From Pirellulaceae bacterium (GTDB taxonomy: Bacteria > Planctomycetota > Planctomycetia > Pirellulales > Pirellulaceae), in assembly GCA_029243025.1 (NCBI GenBank), contig JAQWSU010000030.1:124001-188000 (forward strand): a stretch of DNA of 64,000 nucleotides, in the 5' to 3' direction. The notes beneath the pieces are model-generated. The model ran no database searches, had not been told where the DNA came from, and saw nothing but the letters and a program-made list of their open reading frames with translations. The position numbers and the translations under genes were made by a program. Below, piece by piece: positions 18,576 to 30,540 of this stretch. Numbering within the stretch: the first letter of the stretch is position 1; every line of letters starts with the position of its first letter.

Positions 18576-19571
18576 ATGAAGTCTTTAGTTTGGCTTGGAC
18601 TGTTGCTCACTCTTTTTGTGTATTTAGCACGCTACGTACGAGCCATACAGCAGGTTCCTTCAGCATGGGAGTTGAGCCATTCCTCGCCTCCAGTTGTTGA
18701 CGCGGAGCAGGAAGACGCTAAACGATATCTGATCGTTCATGCGGATGACGCGGGGATGTCTCATTCCGTCAATCGTGCCACCGTGGAGGGGCTTGAGCGA
18801 GGTGTGGTCAGCTCTGCGAGCATCATGGTTCCTTGTCCGTGGTTTCCAGAATTTGCCAAGTATGCGCGAGAGAACCCAGAACGAGATTGTGGCATCCATC
18901 TGACGCTCAATTCAGAATGGTCCGAGTATCGTTGGGGACCGGTCACTGACCGCAAGCAAGTTCCGAGTCTTGTCGACAAAGATGGTTTTCTTTGGGACAA
19001 CGTGAGGCAGGTGGTCGCCAACGTAAAGCTTGCGGAGGCGGCAACGGAATTGCGGGCTCAGATTCAGCGAGCGAAAGACTTTGGAGTCCCTGTGACTCAT
19101 CTTGACCCGCACATGGGGGCCGCGTTGAGTCGACCTGATTTGGGGAAACTATATATCGAACTTGCGGTTGAGAATGAAATTCCTGTGCTCTTTGTTCGTC
19201 CCACGAAAGAAAACGGTTTGGCCGAACAATACCCAGATCTCATTCGCATCCTGCCTACCTTGGAAGAGCGAGAACTGCCAATCCTGAGTGCCCTTTATCA
19301 ATTCTATGACGATGGACCTTACGAAAAACGAAAGCAAAAATATCTCGATACAATTCGTCAGCTTCCACCGGGGACGAGCGAGATTATTATCCATTGCGGC
19401 TTCAATGATGCCGAGTTGCAAGCCATCACGGGCAGCGTCATGATCCGAGACTCGGATCGCCGCGTATTTACCGATCCTGAGGTGCGGCAAGCAATTGACG
19501 ACGCGGGGATTGAGTTGTCCACTTGGAAACAATTTCATCAGCGACAAAAAAAACAGATGAAAAAAAAGTAG
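18576..19571 (+). CDS. YdjC/ChbG-family carbohydrate deacetylase
   Basis: GAGG at 18564 supports the ATG at 18576 (331 residues) over an in-frame start at 18504. One N-terminal membrane helix is followed by a YdjC-type domain, a metal-dependent deacetylase fold acting on N-acetylated oligosaccharides. The metal site is visible: HADDAGMSHSVN near residue 55, GIHLTLNSEW near 110 and THLDPHMG near 170. A C-terminal IIHCGFND also fits. The membrane anchor suggests action outside the cytoplasm. The short tail is very Lys-rich. The tandem hexamer ACTTGA lies just upstream (18541-18557). Substrate unknown. Confidence 0.85.
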   Translation: MKSLVWLGLLLTLFVYLARYVRAIQQVPSAWELSHSSPPVVDAEQEDAKRYLIVHADDAGMSHSVNRATVEGLERGVVSSASIMVPCPWFPEFAKYARENPERDCGIHLTLNSEWSEYRWGPVTDRKQVPSLVDKDGFLWDNVRQVVANVKLAEAATELRAQIQRAKDFGVPVTHLDPHMGAALSRPDLGKLYIELAVENEIPVLFVRPTKENGLAEQYPDLIRILPTLEERELPILSALYQFYDDGPYEKRKQKYLDTIRQLPPGTSEIIIHCGFNDAELQAITGSVMIRDSDRRVFTDPEVRQAIDDAGIELSTWKQFHQRQKKQMKKK

Positions 19572-19593
19572 ATCTTGGCTACCGATTTACGAA

Positions 19594-19998
19594 GTGAAAA
19601 TCATGAAGTTCATTCCAGTTGACAATCGAGATTTTGAACCCGCATCGCATGAAGATCCAAACCAGCCGGGTGTAATGAAGCGAGTGATTGCCGTGAAGGG
19701 TCAACTGCTTCGGGGCCGTGTCCAGATGATCAATTGGGCTCAGTTGCCAATCGAATCCTCATTTCGGCCACATTATCATGAGGACATGGAGGAGATTTTT
19801 GTACTCTTGTCGGGCCAAGCAGAAATGACGGTTGACGGCCAACTTTTTTCATTGCGGCCGGGTGACACCTTGGTGGTGGCGCCGAGCGAGGTTCATTCGA
19901 TGACAAATCGGGGCGATTGTCTGGTGGAATATCTGGTAATGGGGATATCTTCAGAAGCCAATGGGAAAACAGTCGTCGTTGCTTCTGAGTCCGGATGA
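19594..19998 (+). CDS. Small single-domain cupin protein
   Basis: This is a 134-residue cupin beta-barrel protein; the start may be GTG 19594 or ATG 19603. The metal-site motifs are HYHEDMEEIFVLLSGQAEM near residues 60-80 and PGDTLVVAPSEVHSM near 90-105. The function is not readable. It follows the deacetylase gene by 22 bp and is probably co-transcribed with it, so a role in sugar handling is possible. Confidence 0.8.
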   Translation: MKIMKFIPVDNRDFEPASHEDPNQPGVMKRVIAVKGQLLRGRVQMINWAQLPIESSFRPHYHEDMEEIFVLLSGQAEMTVDGQLFSLRPGDTLVVAPSEVHSMTNRGDCLVEYLVMGISSEANGKTVVVASESG

Positions 19999-20235
19999 CG
20001 CTTGACTTAAGTTTTCTTGAGCATTGCTGTTACGCTCGATTGCCACTCGGCAGGGCCGTCCTTGTTGACTGAAGGAAACGGGGGCTGAAAAGGAGCAAAA
20101 CGGACATCCGAAAGGGGCATTTTGCCAGTTCCTCAGCTCTATAGTCGCGGATGCTCGGACGACGGTATATATTCTGGTCTGACCGCAGTGGTCCTTAAAA
20201 CTTCTACCGAGACTCGCTGAGCCGGAGACTGATTC

Positions 20236-21552
20236 ATGAAGCGATTTGCGGGCTTGTTGATTGTGCTGTTCTTGTCGATTCCTGCTGAGGCTGAGAATTG
20301 GCCTCAATTCCGAGGACCTCATTTCAACGGATCGAGCGACGAGTCGAATTTGCCGGAACAGTGGTCTACATCGGATGGCGTTGCTTGGGTCGTGGATCTT
20401 CCCGGAGCAAGTGCAGCGACGCCGGCCGTTTGGGGCGACCATGTATTTATTTCAAGTACTGATCTTAGCGGTGACAAGCTTTTGGCACTGTGTTTCGACC
20501 GTAAGTCGGGCAAACAATTGTGGTCCCGTGAAATTGCCAGTGGCATTCGCCGCGATTCGCGTAGTAATTTTGCCGCTCCATCACCCGCCACCAATGGAGA
20601 AGAGGTGATCTTTTTCTATGGGACGGGCGACTTGGTTGCTTTTGACTTCGAGGGTAACCAACAGTGGCGGCGAAATCTGCAAAAAGACTATGGAGCTTTC
20701 ACCTTTCTTTGGACATTCAGCACCAGTCCGCTGTTGTATGACGGTAAGCTTTACATGCAGGTCTTGCAGCGTGACACGGCTGTAGATGGCCGAGGTTTCA
20801 CCGATCGTAAGAACGATTCGTATTTGTTGGCAGTGGATCCTGCTACCGGGAAAACGCTTTGGCGTCAGGTACGACCCAGCGAGGCTCGTTCCGAATCGCT
20901 CGAAGCATTTAGCACTCCGGTTCCCTTCGAACACAATGGTCGGAAGGAAATATTGGTGGTGGGTGGTGATGACGTTACGGGGCATGATCCAGAAACGGGT
21001 AAAGAACTGTGGCGTTGGGGGACGTGGAATCCCGATCGCATTGGGCATTGGCGACTTGTACCATCACCAGTTGCCGGTGATGGAATCATTCTCGCGTGTG
21101 CCCCTAAGAAGGATCCGATTTATGCCGTCAACGCGGGGGGCGAAGGGCGTTTGAAAGATGACGACCTTGCCTGGGTCAGTCGTACGCACCGTGAAATTAG
21201 TGCTGATGTGCCGACACCTGCGTTTGCAGAAGGTGATTTCTTTATCTTGAGTGATGTGCGAAATGCACTTTCACGCGTCGATCCCAAGAGCGGCAAGATT
21301 CATTGGTCCGTTTCGCTACCACGAGGAAAGAAATACGAAGCCTCACCGCTCGTCGCGGACGGGAAGGTCTACCTGATTAACTTTATTGGCGATGTCATCG
21401 TTATTGACGCGGCGTCTGGAAAGTTAATTAGCAAGATTTCAATGGACGAGCCCACCGATGACGATCCTGTCCGTTCATCCATTGTTGCCGCTCATGGACA
21501 ACTGTTTATACGGACTTCAGGTAAGTTGTACTGCATTGGGAAAGGCTCTTAG
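20236..21552 (+). CDS. Exported PQQ-like beta-propeller protein
   Basis: The 438-residue protein has a signal peptide (MKRFAGLLIVLFLSIPAEA) followed at once by NWPQFRGPHFNGSS, the usual opening of planctomycete PQQ-like proteins. Repeating blades with patterns such as LLALCFDRKSGKQLWSR and LLAVDPATGKTLWR are spread over its length, as in BamB and quinoprotein propellers. No quinoprotein catalytic disulfide or calcium site is clear, so it is more likely a binding scaffold than a dehydrogenase. It appears monocistronic. Confidence 0.88.
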   Translation: MKRFAGLLIVLFLSIPAEAENWPQFRGPHFNGSSDESNLPEQWSTSDGVAWVVDLPGASAATPAVWGDHVFISSTDLSGDKLLALCFDRKSGKQLWSREIASGIRRDSRSNFAAPSPATNGEEVIFFYGTGDLVAFDFEGNQQWRRNLQKDYGAFTFLWTFSTSPLLYDGKLYMQVLQRDTAVDGRGFTDRKNDSYLLAVDPATGKTLWRQVRPSEARSESLEAFSTPVPFEHNGRKEILVVGGDDVTGHDPETGKELWRWGTWNPDRIGHWRLVPSPVAGDGIILACAPKKDPIYAVNAGGEGRLKDDDLAWVSRTHREISADVPTPAFAEGDFFILSDVRNALSRVDPKSGKIHWSVSLPRGKKYEASPLVADGKVYLINFIGDVIVIDAASGKLISKISMDEPTDDDPVRSSIVAAHGQLFIRTSGKLYCIGKGS

Positions 21553-21641
21553 AGTCGGCTAGCCATCGGTGTAAATTCAACAATCTACAGCGCCCCCGTG
21601 ATCAGAATTCGAGTGCGTCTGTTTGCTGGATGATCGTCGAC

Positions 21642-24629
21642 TTATCGTTTCGCTGATCGGGATCCGGTATCGATTAGCATGTACCCGGACCAGAAAAAAG
21701 GATGATCGGCGGTTGGTACTTGCCCTGCCTTTGCACCCTTCAGACGGGGCTCTTGCGTGGGGTCTAGTTCGGTCGAGCGGGCCAGCAGCAGACTTCGTTG
21801 CCAAGCTGCTGCGGCCGATTCTTGCGAGGATTCCAACAGGAATTCGCGAATGAGTTCCATGCTGATCTGACCTCCCGTTCGCCAGCGACTGATCAGGATC
21901 GTTCGAACACCCGAGGCCATCAAACCGGTCGTTGCCAAGAAGATTTCGTCACCCGTGTGCCGACCTCGAAGACCGTCTTCCGCTGCCGTGTGATAACCTG
22001 GCAAAATGACTTGTTGGGGTGCCGCCCATGGCAATTCCATCCAAGCCGCCACCTTACTGCCTCGTCCATTCCGTTCGTCAATCTGAGCGGGCGCCCAGTT
22101 GAATCGCTCCTTGGAGTTATTCTGGATATCGTCCAGCACCACCAGTTTGTCCCAGCGGCTCGCTAGGATCGAACTATCGACCAGCATCGGTAGCTTTAAT
22201 ATGGCCGGACGAGCACTTACGTCTCGTATTTCGCTGGCTGCTGCTCGGATGATTTGATCGCTTTCGCGGCCAAAAAGACGTCCAACCACGATGGCCGTTT
22301 CACCCCCTGTCGGGACCGGGCGCGGATCGTTGACTGCCAAGCCCGCAGTCGGTGCATAACGAATCTTGGTAAGCTCGATGAGCGGTTGCAATCCTTTTTG
22401 GGTCGGTGCTTGCAGGATTTCAAATGGGAGGTACCAAAGAAATCCGTCAGGGACAATCGTGAGTTCTTGAATGGACTGCAGGTTTTTTTCGCTGAGCCCT
22501 TCCTTGAAACTGGAGAACAGTTGCTCCGCCGTCGACTTCCATTTCTCGTCTTTTAAGAGAGATGCGTCGAGCACTTGATTCTTGTTGTAGTTGCCAATGG
22601 TTTGCATCATGGTGACGAGATTCTTTTTGATTCGCGCCGGCGCCTTGATGCTCCATGAAGTGTATTGTTTGCCCGCAGAAAGCAGGACCGCTTGCATCTC
22701 TTTGGGCGCGTCGATGAGGATTAAAACGGCCTGGCCAGGTGCCAGTTGCGACTGAATAGATTCGGCGGTCCGGATCGGTGGAAACAAACGTGTGGCCGGT
22801 TCCGGCCGCACGGCGATTTCGAGTAGGTGAGCTTCTTGTTTCGCAGCGAGCGAGACGAGTTGCTTAGAATATTTTTCGTACTGACGGATGTTATCCGCGG
22901 ATTCTGCTGCTACCGGTAAAGCTTTAAGCGATTTTTCAACTTGAGCCATCTCCTCGAAGATCTTGGCGACGACCGGGAATTTTTCGAGCAACGTCTTTCG
23001 TTGCTGTCGAGCCTCTTTGCTAAGCAGCGCTGGGGGGGCAGCTAACACCCAACGCAAAGCGAGTAGCCGCCCGCCCAGTGGAAGTTGTGTGAAAAAAAGA
23101 TTGCGTCGGATTCGATCGCTGACCTCGATCATCACATCGGTTTCGTCCCGCTCAATGGCGAGCGCTAGCCAGGCACGCATGACATCGCTTTGCGGTGTGA
23201 CGCAGTAGGTGAGTGTTTCGAAGGGAGCAAGTGTCCAGTCCTTGTCTGTGGGTTCGCGAAGCACTTCCGAGTAAAGCAGACTTGCAACGCGGGGAGAGAA
23301 TATCTTGGCACGCTGCAACTTTGTCGTGCGGGCAATGCGAAATAATCGGAACGAGCTCTTAATGTTTTGTTTTATCGCCAAATTAAGACTGGCGAGTCCA
23401 CTTGCCGAGTCGCCCACCTGAAACGCCACGACTGCATTGTCGTAGACGAGGCGTATTCCCAGGTTGGATTTTGGTAGGTCGGACCGGTTCATCGCGGTCT
23501 TGCTCTGTTTCAACAAACCCAGGGCTGCTTGCGGCTGATTTAGCAAGGCCGTGGTTTCGGCTGCCGCCATCAAGATGGCGGCGGAGGCTCGTTGCATTCG
23601 GTTCTTGTCGGTCCAAATTGCGGCCGCTTGCAAGGGTGGGAATACAGACTTTCCACCCGCCAACCGATGAGCCTTGGCGGCTAGCACAAAGGCCTCCTCC
23701 AATACATCGGCCTGATTGAACTGAGCCGCGGGAAAGGTGGCTTCGTAAAAACTTGCTGCCGCTTGCTCGTATTCTTCGGCGGCCAAAGCCAGTTTTCCAA
23801 TCTCGACCAATGCCATGCTCGTCAGCGGGTGATCAAAGCGACCACCAATGGTGAGTGAGCCTTTGAGCAGTTGAAGAGCTTCCTGGTTGGCTCCCGTCGA
23901 CAACTTCGCTAGGCCCTGTTGTGTGTCAACCAGTGTGTTAATCCAGTTGTTACCCTTCACCTGACGCTTCGCCAACCGCTGCGCGACGCTCGCACTCAAC
24001 GTTTCGTGTGGGGCTAGCGGGCCTAAAATCTCGTTTCGTCGTCTAATCGATACTCCAATGCAGCGCATGATTTCCATCGCCCGCACGGGGAGCAACTCTC
24101 GGCGACGCACGATGCCGCCTTGCCGCAAGGCTTTGTTGGGATCGTTCCCCTGCCGGCTCAGAAGAGTTTCAGGGAATTGTCCAGGGACCGTTTGGCGTCT
24201 GCTGGGACCCCATGGTAATTGACGCACTTGAGCGGGTGCGATTGTCGCCGGCCACTGGATGCGTTTCATCCAGGTCGATTGATTCGCAAAGAGTCGCAAG
24301 GCCTGTTCATGTTGTTCCAATGCGGCGGGCAGATCGCCCATCTGATAAAAGCATTCGCCCATCATCGAAAAGTAGCAGATCGAGTCGACCCAACGTCCTT
24401 GGATGCTGCGAATTCCAGAGCGAGCCGCAGAACGAAAGCCTCGCATCGCCGTGCGATAATTACCAGCGTAATAGGGGTCGAGCGACAAGAAATAGGTCTC
24501 GCGCGGGACGGCCCGACCCTCGGCAAGTTGCGCCTGGACGGCAGAGGGAAATAATGGTGGGAGTAGCGTCCCGACCGCTAGCAGTGCGACGATTGCAGCG
24601 CGGGAGCGACGGCCAAAAAATGGCGACAT
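21642..24629 (-). CDS. Large exported TPR protein with inactive CHAT domain
   Basis: The 995-residue protein begins with a signal peptide (hydrophobic core about 10-30, cleavage likely after AVQA). Residues from about 50 to 580 contain helical TPR-like repeats, for example YFSMMGECFYQMGDLPAALEQHEQA. The last 350 or so residues are a CHAT domain (caspase-like), with the strand LTIVPDGFLWYLPFE, a GVRTILISRWR strand and the closing FFWSGYMLI. Where active CHAT proteases have S-A-C-E-T this one has LPGYHT, putting Y879 in place of cysteine, and no LHxxxHG histidine motif is seen (the segment is LVVLDDIQNN). It is therefore probably a non-catalytic scaffold outside the cytoplasm. Confidence 0.82.
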   Translation of the reverse strand: MSPFFGRRSRAAIVALLAVGTLLPPLFPSAVQAQLAEGRAVPRETYFLSLDPYYAGNYRTAMRGFRSAARSGIRSIQGRWVDSICYFSMMGECFYQMGDLPAALEQHEQALRLFANQSTWMKRIQWPATIAPAQVRQLPWGPSRRQTVPGQFPETLLSRQGNDPNKALRQGGIVRRRELLPVRAMEIMRCIGVSIRRRNEILGPLAPHETLSASVAQRLAKRQVKGNNWINTLVDTQQGLAKLSTGANQEALQLLKGSLTIGGRFDHPLTSMALVEIGKLALAAEEYEQAAASFYEATFPAAQFNQADVLEEAFVLAAKAHRLAGGKSVFPPLQAAAIWTDKNRMQRASAAILMAAAETTALLNQPQAALGLLKQSKTAMNRSDLPKSNLGIRLVYDNAVVAFQVGDSASGLASLNLAIKQNIKSSFRLFRIARTTKLQRAKIFSPRVASLLYSEVLREPTDKDWTLAPFETLTYCVTPQSDVMRAWLALAIERDETDVMIEVSDRIRRNLFFTQLPLGGRLLALRWVLAAPPALLSKEARQQRKTLLEKFPVVAKIFEEMAQVEKSLKALPVAAESADNIRQYEKYSKQLVSLAAKQEAHLLEIAVRPEPATRLFPPIRTAESIQSQLAPGQAVLILIDAPKEMQAVLLSAGKQYTSWSIKAPARIKKNLVTMMQTIGNYNKNQVLDASLLKDEKWKSTAEQLFSSFKEGLSEKNLQSIQELTIVPDGFLWYLPFEILQAPTQKGLQPLIELTKIRYAPTAGLAVNDPRPVPTGGETAIVVGRLFGRESDQIIRAAASEIRDVSARPAILKLPMLVDSSILASRWDKLVVLDDIQNNSKERFNWAPAQIDERNGRGSKVAAWMELPWAAPQQVILPGYHTAAEDGLRGRHTGDEIFLATTGLMASGVRTILISRWRTGGQISMELIREFLLESSQESAAAAWQRSLLLARSTELDPTQEPRLKGAKAGQVPTADHPFFWSGYMLIDTGSRSAKR

Positions 24630-24927
24630 AGAGATACCTCAGTTTTTCCGAGCGGCTGGCGCGAATCGCCCCAAGTTCGTACACCTTTATCATACTGAAT
24701 GGATAGTCGACTCGACTGAGAAAACCGACGGTAAAACGGCTGGAATCCCACTGTTCGAGCCGTGGCGCTGGGGATTGGATTGCAATCATGGGCCCCTTGC
24801 TGGCGGGCGCTTTGCCGGCCTCCCATGGAAATGCGGCTGCTTCATGGAAATGCGATTAAGTCGAATGACTTTAGGGTCGATAACGATCATGAGGATTCCA
24901 CCGATTATGCCACGGAGTGTTTTTAAG

Positions 24928-25167
24928 ATGAATCGGAAAGACCAAAAACTGCGTTGGGGCGGGTTGCTTGCTGGCGGTTTCCTGGCGGTCAGCTGCTTCG
25001 CGGCGACCGGTTGCCAAGTTGACGTTGCCGGCCAAACGCTACCGAGTCCCTATTACCTTTCGGACGACGTGCAATATTTCCCAGCAGGCCCCGAGTTCAA
25101 GTTGTCGAACGAGGCGGCTGCGATGGAAGCTTATGCAGCGGAAGTTGCGGCTGAAGAAACACCCTAG
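24928..25167 (+). CDS. Small putative lipoprotein
   Basis: The frame is open from 24775, but the ATG at 24928 gives a sensible 79-residue exported protein with GGAG 11 nt upstream. It has a signal (LLAGGFLAVSCFAATGC) with a plausible lipobox cysteine. The mature part is short and contains YYLSDDVQYFPAGPEFKL and an acidic Ala/Glu tail. Family unknown to me. The 298 bp before it also hold the divergent leader of the CHAT gene. Confidence 0.6.
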   Translation: MNRKDQKLRWGGLLAGGFLAVSCFAATGCQVDVAGQTLPSPYYLSDDVQYFPAGPEFKLSNEAAAMEAYAAEVAAEETP

Positions 25168-25385
25168 TCGTGTAAAATCCAAACTTGCGTCGACAGCCGC
25201 CCCGACTGACTCTTGCCTACTGGCCGGATGAAAGGGGCAGGCTTGCTCGCTCTCTCCACATCCAGTGGAGTAATCCGCTCTTGGATTCACTAGGCTGCAA
25301 ATTCAGGTGCCGGCTTCGTCGGAATCGAGCGATCCTATTTGACTGATTTTCTGCGAGCGACGACTCGAGCGGTTACACTGTCCCT

Positions 25386-27368
25386 ATGAACGAAATCTTG
25401 GAATCCGGGGATAGACAAATTTTCCAGGTGCGGACCTCTGCGGACGGTCCGACCGGCTCCTTGCCTCTAACTGACGAAATGTTGCGGCATTGGCCTAGTG
25501 GTCACCTGTTCGGCATGACTCAGAATGCGGGCATGGGTTGGAGCCCGCGTGAGATGTTGGGACACCAAGTACTAATTCTTAGTACGCAGGGAGGCGTCCG
25601 TGCGGCGGACGGTAGCCCGGTAGCGTTGGGTTTTCACACGGGGCACTGGGAAGTCGGCTTGCTGGTTCAGGCGGCTGCGTTGGAGCTGAAACGGCTCAGC
25701 GGAGTCCCCTTTGCGGCTTATTGCACAGATCCGTGTGATGGACGGACTCAAGGGACGACTGGGATGTTCGACAGTCTGCCGTTTCGTAATGATGCGGCGG
25801 CCCTGTTTCGGCGTCAAATTCGCTCGCTGCCGACCTGTCAGGGCGTGATCGGAGTCGCTACCTGCGACAAAGGTTTGCCTGCCATGATGATGGCACTGGC
25901 TGGAACTCAGAACCTGCCGACCGTGCTTGTGCCTGGCGGTGTCACACTTCCGCCCACTGAAGGTGAAGACACGGCCAAGGTGCAGACGATCGGAGCACGA
26001 TATTCGCAGGGCGAACTGAGTCTGGAAGATGCCGCGCGAGCTGGTTGCGCAGCCTGTGGTTCGGCCGGTGGCGGCTGCCAGTTCTTGGGAACGGCGGCAA
26101 CTGCACAAGTGATTGGTGAGTCGCTCGGACTTTCACTGCCGCATTCGGCGCTCGCACCGAGCGGCCAGCCAATTTGGATCGATATGGCCAAACGGAGTGC
26201 GGCAGCGGTCTGGCATTTGTTGAAGCAGGGAAAGACGACGGCCGATTTGTTGAGCGACGATTCGATACACAACGCAATGGTTGTCCACGCGGCCTGTGGT
26301 GGCTCCACCAACTTGTTGTTGCATTTGCCAGCTATCGCGTTTGCAGCCGGGCTGCATCGTCCCACGGTGGATGACTGGATTCGAGTCAATCGCAGTGTGC
26401 GTCGCTTTGTTGATGTGTTGCCGAATGGACCCACCAATCATCCTACCGTGCGAATGTTTCTGGCTGGTGGCGTGCCCGAAGTGATGCTGCACCTCCGTGA
26501 CTTGGGACTGCTGAAGCTCGATGCTCAAACCGTCGCGGGAATGTCGGTTGGACAGGTTTTGGACTGGTGGCAGAGTAGCGAGCGGAGAACCTTGTTGCGG
26601 CAACGACTGATCGATAGTGATGGGGTCGATCCCGACGACGTAATTATTCCGCCTACAGAAGCCGGGAAACGCGGAATGACCAGTACCGTATGCTTCCCGA
26701 TCGGTAACCTCTGTCCGGAAGGTTCCGTGATCAAGGCAACATCGATCGATCCGGCCGTTGTCGATCCAGATGGCGTCTATCGCAAGATCGGACCTGCGCG
26801 AGTGTTCACGAGCGAAAGTGACGCGATCGCCGCGATCAAAGGCCAAGGTTCGTCAAAAATTCGACCGGGTGATGTGCTCGTGCTGATCGGCCGTGGGCCT
26901 CTTGGGTCCGGGATGGAAGAAACCTATCAGATCACCTCGGCTCTCAAACACCTTAGTTGGGGACGCGATGTGGCTGTGTTGACCGATGCTAGGTTTTCAG
27001 GAGTCAGTACGGGAGCTTGTATTGGTCATGTGGGACCCGAAGCGCTGGCCGGTGGTCCGGTTGGAAAAGTTGTTGACGACGATCAAATTCAGATCATGGT
27101 AGATCGCAATCAGTTGACCGGTCGGGTGGACCTTGTGGGCCACGCTGAACAGCGTTTCACCGCCGAGCAAGCCGAGCAGGAGCTTGGAAAGCGATCTGTC
27201 CGTGCCGATCTTGCACCTGATCCAAAGCTGCCACCCGAGACGCGGCTGTGGGCCGCCCTTCAACAAGCTGGCGGCGGGACTTGGGGCGGCTGTGTCTACG
27301 ATGTGGAGCAAATCGTGGCGAGATTGAGCGCCGCAAACCAAAGCCACTCACCGCCCCCGCGGAAGTGA
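25386..27368 (+). CDS. yjhG: Sugar-acid dehydratase, YjhG/YagF (D-xylonate) type
   Basis: This is a member of the IlvD/Edd Fe-S dehydratase superfamily that closely follows E. coli YjhG/YagF along its whole 660-residue length. Shared stretches include [71 protein letters not shown] and [20 protein letters not shown]. It would dehydrate D-xylonate (or a related aldonate) to the 2-keto-3-deoxy acid. Cysteines in [14 protein letters not shown] and AACG are the likely cluster ligands. No aldolase or dehydrogenase of that pathway is adjacent, so the exact substrate remains open. Confidence 0.9.
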   Translation: MNEILESGDRQIFQVRTSADGPTGSLPLTDEMLRHWPSGHLFGMTQNAGMGWSPREMLGHQVLILSTQGGVRAADGSPVALGFHTGHWEVGLLVQAAALELKRLSGVPFAAYCTDPCDGRTQGTTGMFDSLPFRNDAAALFRRQIRSLPTCQGVIGVATCDKGLPAMMMALAGTQNLPTVLVPGGVTLPPTEGEDTAKVQTIGARYSQGELSLEDAARAGCAACGSAGGGCQFLGTAATAQVIGESLGLSLPHSALAPSGQPIWIDMAKRSAAAVWHLLKQGKTTADLLSDDSIHNAMVVHAACGGSTNLLLHLPAIAFAAGLHRPTVDDWIRVNRSVRRFVDVLPNGPTNHPTVRMFLAGGVPEVMLHLRDLGLLKLDAQTVAGMSVGQVLDWWQSSERRTLLRQRLIDSDGVDPDDVIIPPTEAGKRGMTSTVCFPIGNLCPEGSVIKATSIDPAVVDPDGVYRKIGPARVFTSESDAIAAIKGQGSSKIRPGDVLVLIGRGPLGSGMEETYQITSALKHLSWGRDVAVLTDARFSGVSTGACIGHVGPEALAGGPVGKVVDDDQIQIMVDRNQLTGRVDLVGHAEQRFTAEQAEQELGKRSVRADLAPDPKLPPETRLWAALQQAGGGTWGGCVYDVEQIVARLSAANQSHSPPPRK

Positions 27369-27470
27369 TAAACGGCTACTGCTCCGCTCCGTTTTCGCCG
27401 ACAATCTGGCCGATTCGGATCGGCCTAAGACCGTCGTTGGGGATCGAATCACGGTGGTGAGTATTATCCC

Positions 27471-28094
27471 TCAAGACGCTGGCATGCGTGATAAGACAAA
27501 GTATGCGACGATTGGCAGTGCGACGAGTAGTGCGATCAAGAACGCGACTTTACCGTTGATCTTGGAGGCGATTCCAGTTTTGGGAGGCTTGGCCGCTGCG
27601 TCCTTCCGGACCGCTGGGGGTGCTTTACGGCTGGTTTTTGTTTTGATTTTCTTGCCGGTTTCGAAGCTGTAGCCGCATTTCACGCACAAAATCGCTTCAG
27701 GATCCAGATCCGTCCGGCAGATCGGACATCGGTGGCCTGTGGTAGATGCTGCCAGGTCGACTTCATCCAGCAGATCGCCCACGTCGTCGCTCGAGGTTTT
27801 CGTGGTCTTGGCTTTCCTCGAGCTGGTTGGCAGGGTTTTTCCGCAACTAGGGCACTGGATCGCTTTGCCTGCTCGTGAACTCGGTAACTCGATCGCCTTG
27901 CCGCAATCGCATTTGATGCGACGCCGTTTGGCTTTTGTCGCGCCGGCCTGTCGGGATCCAGTCGGTTCGGATGAGGCGGTTGCCTGGGGAATGTCAAGCG
28001 GTTCGCCGCATTGGGGACATTTGACTCGCTTGCCAGTCAAGTTGTCGGGAGCGGAAAAAGTCTTGCCACAGCTGCAGGTTACGGGGATCGGCAT
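27471..28094 (-). CDS. Tail-anchored protein with three zinc ribbons
   Basis: The preferred start (28094) gives MPIPVTCSCGKTFSAPDNL and 207 residues. Two CxC...CPxCG ribbons lie at about 7-35 and 58-85, and a third CPIC...CVKCG ribbon at about 125-150. A basic linker leads to one hydrophobic helix at the C-terminus (about 183-203). The zinc ribbons would be cytoplasmic. Such proteins are common in Planctomycetes but of unknown function; nucleic-acid or protein binding are both possible. Confidence 0.78.
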   Translation of the reverse strand: MPIPVTCSCGKTFSAPDNLTGKRVKCPQCGEPLDIPQATASSEPTGSRQAGATKAKRRRIKCDCGKAIELPSSRAGKAIQCPSCGKTLPTSSRKAKTTKTSSDDVGDLLDEVDLAASTTGHRCPICRTDLDPEAILCVKCGYSFETGKKIKTKTSRKAPPAVRKDAAAKPPKTGIASKINGKVAFLIALLVALPIVAYFVLSRMPAS

Positions 28095-28476
28095 GGATGT
28101 AATTGATCTAAGTCGAAAGGGGCTCGGAGGTGGAGCCATAATTGGCCCGCTGGTGAATCGAATGATGGGATTGCTCTATTGTCGTCCCAACCGAGGCTGC
28201 CGACAACTCCTTGGCTGTCAAAATGGCAGCTGATAGGGGTGGCAGTCGATCGGAGCTGCCAGTGTGACTCGGGGGCTGTCGGGGGGAGAAACCTGTAACC
28301 TCAGTGTAAGCCGCCACTTACTACGCGGGATTTTTTTTGGCCCGGGAGTTGCTTATCAAAGGGGCGTCTGGGGCGAATAATGCGCCCAATTGGCAGTCCT
28401 CTTGCCGACCACGGTGGATTCGGCAGATCAAACATATTGCGTAACTGAATGTCAGGTGTCGGGAGGTCAGAAATCG
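28095..28476 (+). other. 382-bp divergent region upstream of groES
   Basis: No gene is supported. A weak promoter-like pair TTATCA (28353-28358) and AATAAT (28376-28381), 17 bp apart, faces groES. A short inverted repeat GGGCG-AATAATG-CGCCC spans 28371-28387. No CIRCE (HrcA) inverted repeat was found. Confidence 0.4.
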
Positions 28477-28803
28477 ATGGCAACGGCGACCAAGTCAAAA
28501 AACAAGTCAAAACTCAAGCTGCAGCCACTCGGTGATCGTGTCGTAGTGGAACGAGATGACGCCGAAACAACCACAGCCGGAGGGATTGTCTTGCCTGATT
28601 CGGCTCAAGATCGTCCGGCTCGCGGCAAGATTGTCAGCGTTGGCGACGGTCGATTGCTTGATGACGGATCGCGGAGTGATTTTCAAGTCAAGGTAGGCGA
28701 TCGCATTATTTTCAACAGCTATGCCGGTGAGATCTTCAAGATCGGCGACGATGAGCTGTTGTTAATGCGTGAAGACGAAATCCTCGCAGTGATTGACGGC
28801 TGA
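28477..28803 (+). CDS. groS: Co-chaperonin GroES
   Basis: GroES caps the GroEL cage during ATP-driven folding. The ATG at 28477 is preceded by GGGAGG and gives 108 residues. About a dozen extra basic residues (ATATKSKNKSK) precede the conserved LQPLGDRVVVERD. The mobile loop is TTTAGGIVLPDSAQDRPARG, and the C-terminal strand LLMREDEILAVI is standard. It lies 104 bp upstream of groEL, presumably as one heat-inducible operon, though the control element is not obvious. Confidence 0.95.
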   Translation: MATATKSKNKSKLKLQPLGDRVVVERDDAETTTAGGIVLPDSAQDRPARGKIVSVGDGRLLDDGSRSDFQVKVGDRIIFNSYAGEIFKIGDDELLLMREDEILAVIDG

Positions 28804-28901
28804 TGCGGCTCGGATGCGAAGCCCGAGAGAGGATTCGCATTTCAATCGCATTTTCAAGCAGCGGTCGGATCGGCCGCGAAGTGAAATTCTCAGGAGTATG
28901 A

Positions 28902-30533
<1,632 letters not shown>

Positions 30534-30540
30534 ACGGATC

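Noticed and set aside
28095-28476. CIRCE/HrcA operator upstream of groES
   Set aside because: The TTAGCACTC-type inverted repeat was looked for and is not present.
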